The translations under genes and the position numbers were made by a program. Positions 34,685-44,337 of a stretch of 64,000 nt of DNA are shown here, in pieces (position 1 is the stretch's first letter; every line of letters starts with the position of its first letter). The notes beneath the pieces were generated by a model, which worked only from the letters and a program-made list of their open reading frames with translations, searched no databases and was not told the DNA's origin. The stretch comes from Polynucleobacter sp. AP-Titi-500A-B4 (GTDB lineage Bacteria > Pseudomonadota > Gammaproteobacteria > Burkholderiales > Burkholderiaceae): assembly GCF_018688095.1 (NCBI RefSeq), contig NZ_CP061311.1:1520120-1584119 (forward strand). Direction: 5' to 3'.

Positions 34685-35884
34685 TTACTGCCGAACTTGA
34701 TCAATCAATAACTTGACCTGACTTGATCCGACTTTAATCGTTTGGGCTACCGAGATCAAATCTCCTACTTCGGCCTTAGCCATTCCGGTTTTAGAAATCC
34801 GCACTTCAACAGAAACCTCGGAAAGTTTTGAGATAGGTGCACTAGGATTCATTGCCAATGCATCAGTCAAAGCAAAACTCATCGGAAACTCAGCGACTGG
34901 AGTTTTGAGAACAGCTACCGGCATACGCTCGCCCGGTTGACGTGCAATCACCATCACCACGTCACCCGACTTCACTTTAGCCTTCAGCTCAGGTGCAATA
35001 TCAATCCTGCCGCTGACACCTTTGCCAGCAGCAATACCAGTGTTAGCACTAGTTAACCCACCCTTAGTCCGCGCCTCGGTAATTGAAGCCTCAATAGCAC
35101 GGGACTCTTCAGAACCTGGGGGTAATTGTTGGGCGAGTCTTTCCCAAGTTTGAACGGCCGCCTTGTAATTGCCATCACCAAAATATGCAGAGCCAGACAG
35201 CCAAAGTGCCAATAGATTTTTGGGGTCTAACTTGAGTGCTTGATTGATGAGCTGCAATGGCTTTCCAGAGAAACTACCATTAGCAGTAGCCGCTAATGTG
35301 TCAGCGTATTCCGACAATAGTTCTGGATCATCATTAATAAAACTGCCTGCACGACCATAGGCCTTGGCAGCGTCTTCATTTCGACCTAAGATTCGATAGG
35401 AGCGACCCAGCATCGCCCAACCCTTGAGGTTACCGGGATCTTTTTCCATCTTCAGGGCAAAATCAGCAACCATTTGCTCAATATTTGCCTGTGTCATTGG
35501 CTTTTGATCATTTTCTTGGGCGACACGAAGCACATCACCTAAAGTGAAATATAGGCCGGAAGATAGTAATACGATGAAAATGCAAAGACCGATCACTACT
35601 TTTTTAGCAGAACCCATTACGGCTTTGTCATCTTCTTCATTAGTATCCTGAAAAAGACGTTGGCGCATTTCTGCATGGCTCATTTCATACTCTTGCGCAT
35701 TAATCGTTCCAGCAGCATGTTCGGCTGCTAATTTATCAAGCTCATCACGATAAATGGCAGCATTCATCTGACGACGAGAGGTGCCCTCAGTTTTTCCAGA
35801 AAAGATAAATGGTCGCAGCACTAAGACCAAAACAAGTACTAGTAATAAAAAGGCGGGAATGAAAAAACTAGCCATGGATGCCAT
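34685..35884 (-). CDS. ccmI: Cytochrome c biogenesis protein CcmI
   Basis: A 399-residue protein: two membrane helices at about 6-25 and 92-112 enclose a leucine-zipper-like cytoplasmic loop (RRQMNAAIYRDELDKLAAEHAAG), then a periplasmic TPR domain (EQMVADFALKMEKDPGNLKGWAMLGRSY is the classic first TPR) and a C-terminal domain after about 285. CcmI chaperones apocytochrome c to the heme ligation complex CcmFH. Its first 17 bases overlap ccmH. It is the last gene of the ccmABCDEFGHI operon. Confidence 0.94.
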   Translation of the reverse strand: MASMASFFIPAFLLLVLVLVLVLRPFIFSGKTEGTSRRQMNAAIYRDELDKLAAEHAAGTINAQEYEMSHAEMRQRLFQDTNEEDDKAVMGSAKKVVIGLCIFIVLLSSGLYFTLGDVLRVAQENDQKPMTQANIEQMVADFALKMEKDPGNLKGWAMLGRSYRILGRNEDAAKAYGRAGSFINDDPELLSEYADTLAATANGSFSGKPLQLINQALKLDPKNLLALWLSGSAYFGDGNYKAAVQTWERLAQQLPPGSEESRAIEASITEARTKGGLTSANTGIAAGKGVSGRIDIAPELKAKVKSGDVVMVIARQPGERMPVAVLKTPVAEFPMSFALTDALAMNPSAPISKLSEVSVEVRISKTGMAKAEVGDLISVAQTIKVGSSQVKLLIDQVRQ

Positions 35885-36353
35885 CCCGATCGTTTTTACC
35901 CAGCGTTTTTAATAGTGCATCGATTTTTTGGTTATCTTCTTCGGATAGCGCTTTGCTAGAGGCAATCTGATTGCGACGGCGCAAATACGAAAGTAAGAAC
36001 GCAATCCCGATCACCAAAATCACAAATGGTCCAATCCATAGCAGCCAGGTAATGGGCTTGACTGGTGGACGATAGAGTACAAAATCGCCGTAGCGTTCTA
36101 CCATAAACGTTCTAATCTGATCATCGCTCTTACCCTCTTTAATAAGGGTACGAATCTCTCTGCGAAGATCATTGGCTAAGTCAGAACGGGAACCCGCTAA
36201 GGATTCATTCTGACAAACCAAGCAACGCATTTCTTCGGAGATGCTAATTAAACGCTGCTCAGTCACTGGGTCGTCAGCAAGTGGTGCCGCATCATTTGCA
36301 AAGGCAGCATGCAAACACAATATCGACGTACAGACTAAAAAAATACGTTTCAT
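35868..36353 (-). CDS. ccmH: Cytochrome c biogenesis protein CcmH
   Basis: A 161-residue protein with a signal peptide (to about residue 19), the redox motif CLVC (Cys44, Cys47) inside EEMRCLVCQNES, an RSDLANDLRREIR stretch, and a C-terminal membrane helix near 103-126. This is the CcmH/CycL thiol reductase that keeps apocytochrome CxxCH cysteines reduced. Its start overlaps the ccmG stop by four bases and its end overlaps the ccmI start by 17. Confidence 0.96.
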   Translation of the reverse strand: MKRIFLVCTSILCLHAAFANDAAPLADDPVTEQRLISISEEMRCLVCQNESLAGSRSDLANDLRREIRTLIKEGKSDDQIRTFMVERYGDFVLYRPPVKPITWLLWIGPFVILVIGIAFLLSYLRRRNQIASSKALSEEDNQKIDALLKTLGKNDRDGIHG

Positions 36354-36880
36354 GATTTTTTTAGCTCAGCTATTAAAGGGAAGATTTTTTGATTCAGAAT
36401 CTTTTGGGTAATCGGACCAATATGCTTAAAGCGAATAATGCCGGCTTGATCAATCACATAAGTTTCCGGAACGCCATACACACCATAATCAATCCCCACC
36501 CTGCCATTAGCATCGAATGCAGACAATACATACGGATTGCCCTGCCTTTCTAACATTGCGAGAGCATCTTCACGCTTATCTTTGTAATCTAAGCCAATTA
36601 ATGGTGCTTGACCTGACTTGGCTAGCTCAACCAAGACGGGATGTTCTTCGCGACAGGCAACACACCATGAAGCCCATACATTCAAGATCCAAACTTGACC
36701 CTTCATAGCCTCTGGGGAGAAAGTTTTATTGGTTTGAGCCAACTGCGCAACTTCAAAAGCGGGTGCAGGTTTATTAATCAGAGGGGAAGGCACTTCGTGT
36801 GGATCACGATTGAGTCCTACTGCTAAAAAGATAACGAGGACTACAAACAATAGCAGCGGAATGAGAAATTTAGCCTTCAT
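36350..36880 (-). CDS. ccmG: Thiol:disulfide interchange protein CcmG (DsbE)
   Basis: A 176-residue membrane-tethered thioredoxin: one N-terminal helix (about 4-22) then a Trx fold with WCVAC (Cys73, Cys76) in NVWASWCVACREEHP. The GVYGVPETYVID cis-proline loop and the DYGVYG acidic insertion are CcmG hallmarks. It supplies reductant in the periplasm for heme attachment. Start and stop each overlap neighbours by four bases, typical of this translationally coupled operon. Confidence 0.96.
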   Translation of the reverse strand: MKAKFLIPLLLFVVLVIFLAVGLNRDPHEVPSPLINKPAPAFEVAQLAQTNKTFSPEAMKGQVWILNVWASWCVACREEHPVLVELAKSGQAPLIGLDYKDKREDALAMLERQGNPYVLSAFDANGRVGIDYGVYGVPETYVIDQAGIIRFKHIGPITQKILNQKIFPLIAELKKS

Positions 36881-38796
36881 GATGCAGCTTTCTTTAACTT
36901 CATTCGATAGCGTTTGTCAGAGATTGCGAGGATGCCACCTAAAGCCATGAATAAGCAACCACCCCAAATCCAATCAACAAATGGCTTGTAATAAACTCGA
37001 ACAGCCCAAGCCTTATCGTTTAGCTCTTCGCCGAGGGAAACATAAACATCTCGGGTTAAGCCCACATCAATAGCTGCCTCAGTCATTGGCATTGTAGAAG
37101 AAAAATAATTACGCTTTTCTGGGTAAAGGGTGGCTTCAGTCTTACCATTTTTCGTTAACAAAAATGTACCGCGCATCGCTTGGTAATTTGGACCAGGAAC
37201 CTGAGCAACACCTACCAGCTGAATCTGATAGCCACCGACATTCACGGTATCACCAGCAAGCATGCGTACATCTTTTTCTTCCTGATAGGCACCAACCATT
37301 GTCACGCCAATGACAAAGATAGCAATGCCCAAATGCGCAATCTGCATTCCAATAAACGAACGAGTCGGTTTACCCAATTTTGCCTGTCGAGCAATTTGCA
37401 TGCATCCAGAAGCAATCACCCAAAACGCAAGCAAGAAACCTAGTCCAGCCAACCAAGTAAATTGACCCATGATCAGCGGGATAACAACTCCAGCAATGAC
37501 GGCAACCAGACCAGCTAGCCATAAGCGCTTAATCACGGAGAGGAGATCGGTATTTTTCCAGTTCGTCCACGGACCAATACCCATAAGAACCAACAAAGGA
37601 ATCATGATGGGCACAAAGACACTATTAAAGTAAGGAGGGCCTACTGAAATCTTACCTAAATGCAGTGCATCTATTACTAGAGGGTAAAGAGTACCCAGCA
37701 ATACCGACCCAGCCGAAACCACTAAGAACACATTACCCAACAAAATAAATGTCTCTCTAGAGCTCAAGCTAAATTTTCCGCCCAATGTGTTTTTTGGAGC
37801 ACGCCAAGCATATAAAGCTAAGGACGAACCAACGACTAGCGATAAGAAAATCAAAATAAAGATTCCACGTCTTGGATCTGTAGCAAATGCATGAACCGAG
37901 GTCAATACGCCTGAGCGTACTAAGAAGGTTCCCAATAAAGACAATGAGAAAGCGGTAATAGCTAAGAGTACAGTCCAACTCTTAAAGCCACCGCGCTTTT
38001 CAGTTACTGCTAAAGAGTGCAGCAAGGCAGTGCCAACTAACCATGGAATAAAAGAAGCATTTTCAACAGGGTCCCAGAACCACCAACCGCCCCAACCCAA
38101 TTCGTAATAAGCCCACCAAGAGCCTAGCGCAATACCGAGCGTCAGAAATACCCACGCAGCAGTTGTCCATGGACGCGACCAACGCGCCCATGCAGCATCT
38201 AATCGACCAGATAACAAGGAGGCAATGGCAAACGCAAATGCCACGGAGAAACCAACATAACCCATGTACAACATCGGCGGATGAAACACCAAGCCCGGAT
38301 CTTGCAGCAGCGGATTTAGAGAGCGCCCATCTGGGGCCGCAGGTAATAAACGCTCAAAAGGGCTCGATGTAGTTAAAACAAATAACAATAATCCACTCGT
38401 CACCAAACCCAATACACCAATGACTCTAGCCACCATGAACTCATCCAAAGCTTTAGACAGTTGAGCTACTAAGATTGTCCAAGTGCTTAACAAGAAGATC
38501 CATAGCAATAAAGAACCTTCGTGCCCGCCCCATACCGCGCCTAAGCGATAGATGATCGGCAATTGCGAGTTGGAATGCTCTGCAACATAGAGCACTGAAA
38601 AATCATTGACGTAAAAGCTCCACGCCAGAATGACAAATGCAATGGCCAAGAGCATGAAGACAGTTTGAGCGGCTGGTCTGGCGAGCACCAAGAATTCGCG
38701 ACGCCCATAATGTGCGCCTACTAGCGGCAAGACCCCTTGAATCACAGCAATACATAAGGCCAAAATGAGTGCGTAATGCCCAAACTCAGGAATCAT
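36877..38796 (-). CDS. ccmF: Heme lyase CcmF
   Basis: A 639-residue protein with about fifteen membrane helices. The WWD domain is seen as [20 protein letters not shown] near 235-254, with flanking histidines in [14 protein letters not shown] and [12 protein letters not shown]. The long periplasmic loop before the last helix is present (residues near 500-610). CcmF with CcmH performs stereospecific heme ligation to apocytochrome c. It overlaps ccmG and ccmE by four bases each. Confidence 0.97.
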   Translation of the reverse strand: MIPEFGHYALILALCIAVIQGVLPLVGAHYGRREFLVLARPAAQTVFMLLAIAFVILAWSFYVNDFSVLYVAEHSNSQLPIIYRLGAVWGGHEGSLLLWIFLLSTWTILVAQLSKALDEFMVARVIGVLGLVTSGLLLFVLTTSSPFERLLPAAPDGRSLNPLLQDPGLVFHPPMLYMGYVGFSVAFAFAIASLLSGRLDAAWARWSRPWTTAAWVFLTLGIALGSWWAYYELGWGGWWFWDPVENASFIPWLVGTALLHSLAVTEKRGGFKSWTVLLAITAFSLSLLGTFLVRSGVLTSVHAFATDPRRGIFILIFLSLVVGSSLALYAWRAPKNTLGGKFSLSSRETFILLGNVFLVVSAGSVLLGTLYPLVIDALHLGKISVGPPYFNSVFVPIMIPLLVLMGIGPWTNWKNTDLLSVIKRLWLAGLVAVIAGVVIPLIMGQFTWLAGLGFLLAFWVIASGCMQIARQAKLGKPTRSFIGMQIAHLGIAIFVIGVTMVGAYQEEKDVRMLAGDTVNVGGYQIQLVGVAQVPGPNYQAMRGTFLLTKNGKTEATLYPEKRNYFSSTMPMTEAAIDVGLTRDVYVSLGEELNDKAWAVRVYYKPFVDWIWGGCLFMALGGILAISDKRYRMKLKKAAS

Positions 38797-39227
38797 TTAT
38801 TACTTCCATTTTTCTGAGCTTGATCCAGAGCATGCTTTGCCTCGGGGGGCATATAGTTTTCATCATGCTTAGCCAATACTTCACTAGCTACAAATTCACC
38901 ATTGGGATTCATGCGACCTTGGATGACGGCGCCCTTACCTTCTTTAAATAAATCTGGAAGGATTCCTGTATAAGACACTGGAATATCTTTGACGAGATCG
39001 GTCATCACAAAGTGAACCGTCAAACCATCTCGCTTTAATGAGCCGTCTTTCACCATGCCGCCAATTCGAAATGCCTGACCTTGCGGCGCTTTTCCAGCAG
39101 CCACTTCACTTGGGGTGACATAGAGGGCAATATTGCTATTGAGTGCATTCAAAATCAACATTGCAGCGATGCCAATCACAACTAGGGCAGCAACAATAAT
39201 TAATGCACGTTTATGTCTAGGTTTCAC
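38793..39227 (-). CDS. ccmE: Heme chaperone CcmE
   Basis: A 144-residue OB-fold protein with an N-terminal anchor ([19 protein letters not shown]) and the covalent heme motif HDENY: His121 bonds heme and Tyr125 is the axial ligand. [19 protein letters not shown] and [19 protein letters not shown] are standard. It carries heme from CcmC to CcmF in the periplasm. Start and end overlap ccmD and ccmF. Confidence 0.97.
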   Translation of the reverse strand: MKPRHKRALIIVAALVVIGIAAMLILNALNSNIALYVTPSEVAAGKAPQGQAFRIGGMVKDGSLKRDGLTVHFVMTDLVKDIPVSYTGILPDLFKEGKGAVIQGRMNPNGEFVASEVLAKHDENYMPPEAKHALDQAQKNGSNK

Positions 39228-39412
39228 TAACTGCTCTCTTGATCAAACTGTTCGGCTAAACGCTCTTGCTTCAGTCTGCGGATAATCGCATTCTTGCGAG
39301 CCCGAATAGTAAGAGGCTCTAACAATAAAACGGCTGCACAAACACCAAAACTGCTCCACACATAAAGTGCGTAACCACCCATTGCAAAAAACTCTGCTGG
39401 ACTATTCCACAT
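39227..39412 (-). CDS. ccmD: Heme exporter protein CcmD
   Basis: A 61-residue protein with one membrane helix (about 13-33) after [19 protein letters not shown] and a basic tail with [15 protein letters not shown], which is the CcmD layout. It helps release holo-CcmE from CcmABC. It overlaps ccmC and ccmE by one base each. Confidence 0.92.
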   Translation of the reverse strand: MWNSPAEFFAMGGYALYVWSSFGVCAAVLLLEPLTIRARKNAIIRRLKQERLAEQFDQESS

Positions 39413-40182
39413 TAGTTTTTTACCTCATCTAATTGTCTCACCCAATCGGTATGGGCTTCACGCTCCAAAATAATGGCGCGTACCCGCATCAAGCCCACTG
39501 CAATGGAGTACATCCAGAAGCACAGAGCCATTAATAACATTCCTAGCAACATGGTCTGTGCCATGGCAGGCGCTTTGGTCAAAGACACTGAAGCACCTTG
39601 ATGAAGGGTGTTCCACCACTTCACTGAAAAATAAATAATGGGCACATTGACCACACCAACTAAGGCCAAAATCGCACTGGCTTTATCTGCTCTGCGGGGA
39701 TTATCAATGGAGGCCTGAAGGGCAATAAAGCCTAGATATAGAAATAGCAAGATCAGTTCTGAGGTCAGGCGCGCATCCCAGACCCACCAAGCCCCCCACA
39801 TTGGCTTACCCCAAAATGCCCCAGTCCATAAAGACAAAAACGCCATCCATGCGCCAATCGGGGCTAGCGCTTGCGCCATCATCGCCGATAAACGGGTATT
39901 AAAAATTAATCCTAAACCGGCCCAAGCCGCCATGACCAAATAGATAAACATCGACATCCAAGACGCAGGTACATGAATAAAGATGATGCGATAGCCTTGA
40001 CCTTGCACTGCATCTACAGGCGCAACAAAGAAACTAACCCAAAGACCAGCAATACCAAAAATGGCTGTCAGTACCCAGAAAAACGGAATGAGTTTTCCAG
40101 CCACCGGATAAAAGGTGCTGGGGCTTGATAACTTAAACCAGTTAATCAGGCGGTTATTAGAAAAAGTATTGGTATTCGTCAT
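39412..40182 (-). CDS. ccmC: Heme transporter subunit CcmC
   Basis: A 256-residue six-helix protein with the WWD signature in GAWWVWDARLTSELILLFLYLGF near 127-150 and conserved histidines in IFIHVPASWMSMF and TLHQGASVS. CcmC loads heme onto CcmE. A tail of about 20 residues beyond the last helix is slightly longer than in E. coli. It overlaps ccmB by four bases. Confidence 0.97.
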   Translation of the reverse strand: MTNTNTFSNNRLINWFKLSSPSTFYPVAGKLIPFFWVLTAIFGIAGLWVSFFVAPVDAVQGQGYRIIFIHVPASWMSMFIYLVMAAWAGLGLIFNTRLSAMMAQALAPIGAWMAFLSLWTGAFWGKPMWGAWWVWDARLTSELILLFLYLGFIALQASIDNPRRADKASAILALVGVVNVPIIYFSVKWWNTLHQGASVSLTKAPAMAQTMLLGMLLMALCFWMYSIAVGLMRVRAIILEREAHTDWVRQLDEVKN

Positions 40183-40844
40183 TCAATCGCAATCTTTACA
40201 GCAGTAGCACTAACCCAAGGTACAAATGCTAAAGCCAAAATCAATAAAGCGCCCAGCAGCGAAAAATGCTCAGAAGCATCTAGACCCACACTGCTGGCAT
40301 ATACCGCCCCAGCCCCAAAAATCAGTACCGGAATATACAAAGGCAGTATTAATAAGCTCATCAATACACTGCCACCCCGAACACCCAAAGTTAAGGCAGC
40401 GCCAATCGAACCCAAAAGAGAGAGTACTGGAGTGCCCAGTAACAAGGTTCCCATCAATATATAAAGGGAATTTGGATCAAGATCAAACTGAATGCCAATG
40501 ACTGGAGCCAAAATCACTAATGGCAAACCGCACACCATCCAATGCGCAATGATTTTCCCGGTAACCAACAAGACCATCGGTTGTGGTGATAAAACCATTT
40601 GCTCTAGATAACCATCAGCATAATCAGCCGCAAACATTCGGTGCAAGCCTAGTAAGGTCGACAACAGAGCAGCAACCCAGATCACCCCTGGAGCAATTTT
40701 GCGAAGCAGCGCTGCATCTGCACCAATACCCAAAGGAAATAAACTCGTAACAACAATGAAGAAAAATAATGCTGTCAGAACTTCACTCTTGCGACGCATG
40801 ACCAAGAGCAAATCACGACGGATCATGGCAAACAAGGCGCTCAT
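40179..40844 (-). CDS. ccmB: Heme exporter permease subunit CcmB
   Basis: A 221-residue six-helix membrane protein. The N-terminal MIRRDLLLVMRRKSEVL and the FAADYADGYLEQMVLSP motif near 69-85 are CcmB hallmarks. With CcmA it forms the ABC complex that uses ATP to free holo-CcmE from CcmCD. It overlaps ccmA and ccmC by four bases. Confidence 0.95.
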   Translation of the reverse strand: MSALFAMIRRDLLLVMRRKSEVLTALFFFIVVTSLFPLGIGADAALLRKIAPGVIWVAALLSTLLGLHRMFAADYADGYLEQMVLSPQPMVLLVTGKIIAHWMVCGLPLVILAPVIGIQFDLDPNSLYILMGTLLLGTPVLSLLGSIGAALTLGVRGGSVLMSLLILPLYIPVLIFGAGAVYASSVGLDASEHFSLLGALLILALAFVPWVSATAVKIAIE

Positions 40845-41530
40845 AAGTCCAGCACCTTTACCTTAGGAAGGTTTACTGCTTGATGGCTTGTCAATACCAG
40901 TAAGCCCCCAGCAGCGAGATGCTCAGCAATCAGCCTCTCAAGTTCAGCGACTGCATGAACATCTAACGCATTAAATGGTTCATCCAAAATCCATAAGCGG
41001 GCTTGACGGGTTAGCATGCGAGCCATTAAAACTCGACGCTTTTGTCCTGCCGATAAGCAATGGACTGGTAAATTTTCACGGCCACGCAAACCAAAGCGAG
41101 ATAAAGCAGCTAAAGCTTTCTCTAGAGAAAGTGGCACATCATCAAGCGCCGCATACATCTGTAAATTTTCGAGAGCGCTCAACTCTTCTTTAAGTGCATC
41201 ACGATGCCCCAAAAATAATAATTCGCGATGATATGAAGCAGCTTCTGAAAAGATTGACTGCTCATTCCACAAAACTTCACCAGACTCTGGTTTGGATAAA
41301 CCCGTTAAGAGACGCAATAGACTGGTTTTACCAACGCCATTCTCACCACGAACATGCAAACAATCACCGGCATCAAGCCGCAGACTCAAATTTGTAAAGA
41401 GCTGCCGATCCCCTCTCACACAGGTCAAAGCACGGGCTTCAAGCGCGTGACTAGATTGACTGGAAGTTGGGGAGGAATGGGCTGTCATGAGTGTTTTGGC
41501 ATGAATCAAACCGCCAAACGCATTGTCCAA
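40841..41530 (-). CDS. ccmA: Heme exporter ATP-binding subunit CcmA
   Basis: A 229-residue ABC ATPase: Walker A GENGVGKTS at 62-70, signature LSAGQKRRVLMAR near 160-172 and Walker B LWILDEPFNALD near 180-191. It opens the ccmABCDEFGHI operon. The start is uncertain: 41530 gives an N-terminal extension of about 14 residues relative to the ATG at 41488; neither has a strong Shine-Dalgarno. A TATAAT hexamer on the minus strand at 41605-41610 is a possible operon promoter, without a convincing -35. Confidence 0.94.
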   Translation of the reverse strand: MDNAFGGLIHAKTLMTAHSSPTSSQSSHALEARALTCVRGDRQLFTNLSLRLDAGDCLHVRGENGVGKTSLLRLLTGLSKPESGEVLWNEQSIFSEAASYHRELLFLGHRDALKEELSALENLQMYAALDDVPLSLEKALAALSRFGLRGRENLPVHCLSAGQKRRVLMARMLTRQARLWILDEPFNALDVHAVAELERLIAEHLAAGGLLVLTSHQAVNLPKVKVLDL

Positions 41531-41648
41531 GAGCCCCTAGAGGCTGTCAAACATACAGAAAGGGATTTTTGAGAATAATCTCTTTGAATTCAATTGCTTA
41601 CGTAATTATAAGCGGAGTTAGGCTACCCTTACCTAAAAGCCCAGGGCA

Positions 41649-42620
41649 CTACTCTGGCTTGATTCCAGCGCTTTTAATAATTTTGCCCCAGCGTACGGAC
41701 TCTTTCTTCTGAAATACCCCAAATGCCTCAGGCGTCATGGCGTAATACTTGGCGCCCTCAGACTCTAGCTTTTTTTGAACAGCAGGCTGTTGCATGATTT
41801 TGCTCACATCATCGTGAAGTTTCTTAACGATCGCTGGTGGAGTACCCACTGGAGCAAATAAGCCAATCCAATTTTTGACATCAAAACCTGGAAGTGTTTC
41901 GCTAATGCTCGGTAGATCTGGCATCGATGGATCCCTGGTGGCACCTGTCACTGCCAAGCCACGCAACTTATCACTTTTTACATAGGGAAGAATCGTAGGC
42001 ATGGTTGCAAACATGACTTGAGTCTGTCCGCCAATTAAATCCGTAATAGCCAAAGCATTTCCTTTGTAAGGAATATGCGTCATGTCTACTTTAGCGGTCA
42101 TGACAAAAAGTTCTCCAGCCAAATGACTTGCAGTTCCAATGCCTCCTGATCCATAGGAAACTTTTCCAGGATTCGCTTTTAAATAGGAGATGAGTTCGCT
42201 TACATTTTTTACTGGAAGGTTTGGATTGACAGCTAATAAACCTTCAGCATCAAGCACAAAGACGACTGGAACGAAATCTTTTAGCGGGTCATACGGCATA
42301 TTCTTGACGAGATAAGGGTTTACAGCGTGAGTGCCGATACTACCCATAATCAAGGTATAGCCGTCTGCTGGCGACTTAGCAACAAAATCAGCGCCAATAT
42401 TTCCGCCGCCGCCTGTTTTATTTTCGACGATCACCGGTTGTCCATAAGACTCACTTAAGCCTTGCGCAATGATTCGTGAGAAGCCATCCGCAATCCCGCC
42501 TGTAGCAAATGGGGAAATAATTTTAATTTGACGATTGGGGTAATTTGTAGCTTGAGCATGAGCAAGCTGAGCACCAAAAATCGTTAAACCCAATACACAA
42601 GCAAGCGTAATTTTTTTCAC
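41649..42620 (-). CDS. Bug-family tripartite tricarboxylate transporter receptor
   Basis: A 323-residue periplasmic receptor. The signal peptide ends near LAHAQ (residue 23), then YPNRQIKIISPFATGGIADGFSR replaces the more usual VPFAAGG. ENKTGGGGNIGADFVAKSPADGYTLI and VTGATRDPSMPDLPSISE follow. It lies ten bases downstream of the leaderless solute-binding protein gene and 118 bases upstream of ccmA. No TctAB genes are in the window. Ligand unknown. Confidence 0.9.
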   Translation of the reverse strand: MKKITLACVLGLTIFGAQLAHAQATNYPNRQIKIISPFATGGIADGFSRIIAQGLSESYGQPVIVENKTGGGGNIGADFVAKSPADGYTLIMGSIGTHAVNPYLVKNMPYDPLKDFVPVVFVLDAEGLLAVNPNLPVKNVSELISYLKANPGKVSYGSGGIGTASHLAGELFVMTAKVDMTHIPYKGNALAITDLIGGQTQVMFATMPTILPYVKSDKLRGLAVTGATRDPSMPDLPSISETLPGFDVKNWIGLFAPVGTPPAIVKKLHDDVSKIMQQPAVQKKLESEGAKYYAMTPEAFGVFQKKESVRWGKIIKSAGIKPE

Positions 42621-42630
42621 GTGTTATTTC

Positions 42631-43374
42631 TCAAGAATGTTTATAAAGAGGTGCGGGCGCTAAACCCTGCACTTGATATTTCTGAATTAAATCGGCAACC
42701 AAACCTGTACTAATAAACCTCTCTACACATCCAGTTAAAAACTGAATCGCTTCAAGATTGGAGGTCTTAGTTGCAATGGCTTGTTGAATACCAGTAAATT
42801 GACCGTCTAGTACCCGTGATCCAGGGATGCTTTGGGCAGCAGTCAGTAAGCCTGTTTTGAGCCCCGCTAATGCATCTAATTTTTCATTCACAAATAAAGC
42901 ATTACTCGCCTGAACGCTATCTGCATGGACAAGAGTGGCATGCTGTAAATGACGCTGCAACCAAAGATCGTAGGCGCTCTTCACAAAAGAGGCGATACGT
43001 ACCCCAGGCTGATCCACTTGAGAGATCTTTTGAATGGGCGAATCACCCATGACTAGATAGGTGGCCTCCAACTCAACATAGGCCGGTGTAAATGTGACCT
43101 TTTTTGCCCGCGCAGGATCAGAGCCCACTAATACAATCCCGCATCTTCCAGTGGCAGCGGAGTCAACTACCTCATCCTGAGTTTCAAAGCCAATTAAATT
43201 GAGTTCAACTTCTAATTGTCTAGCAATCTCACGACAAATATCCGGGGCGATCCCAGTTGGCTCACCTGAAGGTGAGCGGCCAGTCACTAGCAAAAAGTTT
43301 CCTAGATAGACTGCAGCAGAGAGAACACCATGAGGAGCCAGCTGACTCCTCACCTCAGGCGAAATGAAATTCAA
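42631..43374 (-). CDS. Amino-acid-type solute-binding domain protein without signal peptide
   Basis: A 247-residue SBP_bac_3 (PBP2) fold protein: LSAAVYLGNFLLVTGRSPSGEPTGIAPDICREIARQL is the usual N-terminal lobe, GRCGIVLVGSDPARAKKVTFTPAYVELEATYLV the conserved centre. It starts directly with the folded domain (MNFISPEVRSQLAPHG) and has no hydrophobic leader; upstream sequence to 43401 contains no in-frame signal sequence. It is therefore predicted cytoplasmic, or exported by an unusual route. No ABC permease is near; the next gene is a Bug receptor, ten bases away. Confidence 0.8.
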   Translation of the reverse strand: MNFISPEVRSQLAPHGVLSAAVYLGNFLLVTGRSPSGEPTGIAPDICREIARQLEVELNLIGFETQDEVVDSAATGRCGIVLVGSDPARAKKVTFTPAYVELEATYLVMGDSPIQKISQVDQPGVRIASFVKSAYDLWLQRHLQHATLVHADSVQASNALFVNEKLDALAGLKTGLLTAAQSIPGSRVLDGQFTGIQQAIATKTSNLEAIQFLTGCVERFISTGLVADLIQKYQVQGLAPAPLYKHS

Positions 43375-43401
43375 AAGGATCCTATTAACTATCGATATGA
43401 C

Positions 43402-44259
43402 TTAAAACTGAACTATCTCACCCTCAGTCATCGGTATCACTTTGATAGTGCTACCCTTCATCGCCGCCTGGAATTCAGCAAGAGTGCCCTTTGTCATCGG
43501 ATTAGAGTTGTAATGCATTGGAATCACCATCTTTGGTTTGATCCAAGTTCTCATGGCGTACGCTGCATCATCCGGTGCCATGGTGAAGTTACCGCCAATC
43601 GGGGCCATGACGAGATCTGGCTTGTAATACTCGCCAATAAATTTCATATCTCCGAATAAACCGGTATCACCCATGTGCCAAATCTTAAAACCATTCTCCA
43701 GTTGAATGATGTAACCCAAAGGCTCGCCAGCATGGTGTGCCTCCATCTTATCTGTAGCAGGGTTTTTCCAAACCAGTAGCGAGGAATGCTCTGCCTTCAC
43801 TGCAGTTACCTTAATGCCAGGCAATGGAGTCACGCTACCACTCTTATTAAAACGATGTCCTAGCTCCGGTGGAATTTGACCAATGAAGATCAGGGGTGTC
43901 ACCATATCTGCAGGGCCATATAACTTGGTGTTGTTCATCTTAGCCAACGCTGGTGCATCGCCAATATGATCAACGTGACCATGGGTTACTAAGAGAAGAT
44001 CAATCGGTCCGAGCGCAGCCAAATCATTTTTATAAACTGCTGGGGTCTTTGGTCCACCAGTGATCCAAGGATCAATCACAATAATCTTGCCATCTGGCGA
44101 CTTAATGCGAAAACCTGCTTGGCCCAACCATTGAATATCGGTCTTACCTGGCGCCCAAGTGCTAGTCACTGTCTGCGCTAAAGCAAAAGTGCTCATTGCC
44201 AATAACATTGGAACGATCAATACCTTTGCCAGCATTTTCGTTAAAGTAATTGCTCCCAT
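43402..44259 (-). CDS. Exported metallo-beta-lactamase-fold hydrolase (UPF0173-like)
   Basis: A 285-residue protein with a signal peptide ending near FALAQ (residue 29), then WLGQAGFRIKSPDGKIIVIDPW and the metal motif THGHVDH at 92-98. KAEHSSL and HMGDTGLFGDMKFIGEYYKPD provide further ligands. The layout is that of the UPF0173 metal-dependent hydrolases (UlaG-like), but those are usually cytoplasmic, whereas this copy is exported. The ATG at 44259 follows GGGAG eight bases upstream; a longer frame starts at 44334. Substrate unknown. Confidence 0.85.
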   Translation of the reverse strand: MGAITLTKMLAKVLIVPMLLAMSTFALAQTVTSTWAPGKTDIQWLGQAGFRIKSPDGKIIVIDPWITGGPKTPAVYKNDLAALGPIDLLLVTHGHVDHIGDAPALAKMNNTKLYGPADMVTPLIFIGQIPPELGHRFNKSGSVTPLPGIKVTAVKAEHSSLLVWKNPATDKMEAHHAGEPLGYIIQLENGFKIWHMGDTGLFGDMKFIGEYYKPDLVMAPIGGNFTMAPDDAAYAMRTWIKPKMVIPMHYNSNPMTKGTLAEFQAAMKGSTIKVIPMTEGEIVQF

Positions 44260-44337
44260 GATTTTGTCTCCCGTGATCATTTTTATATTGATCTGAAAAC
44301 TATATCCCAAATTGGGTATATGGCACTGCACCAATTA

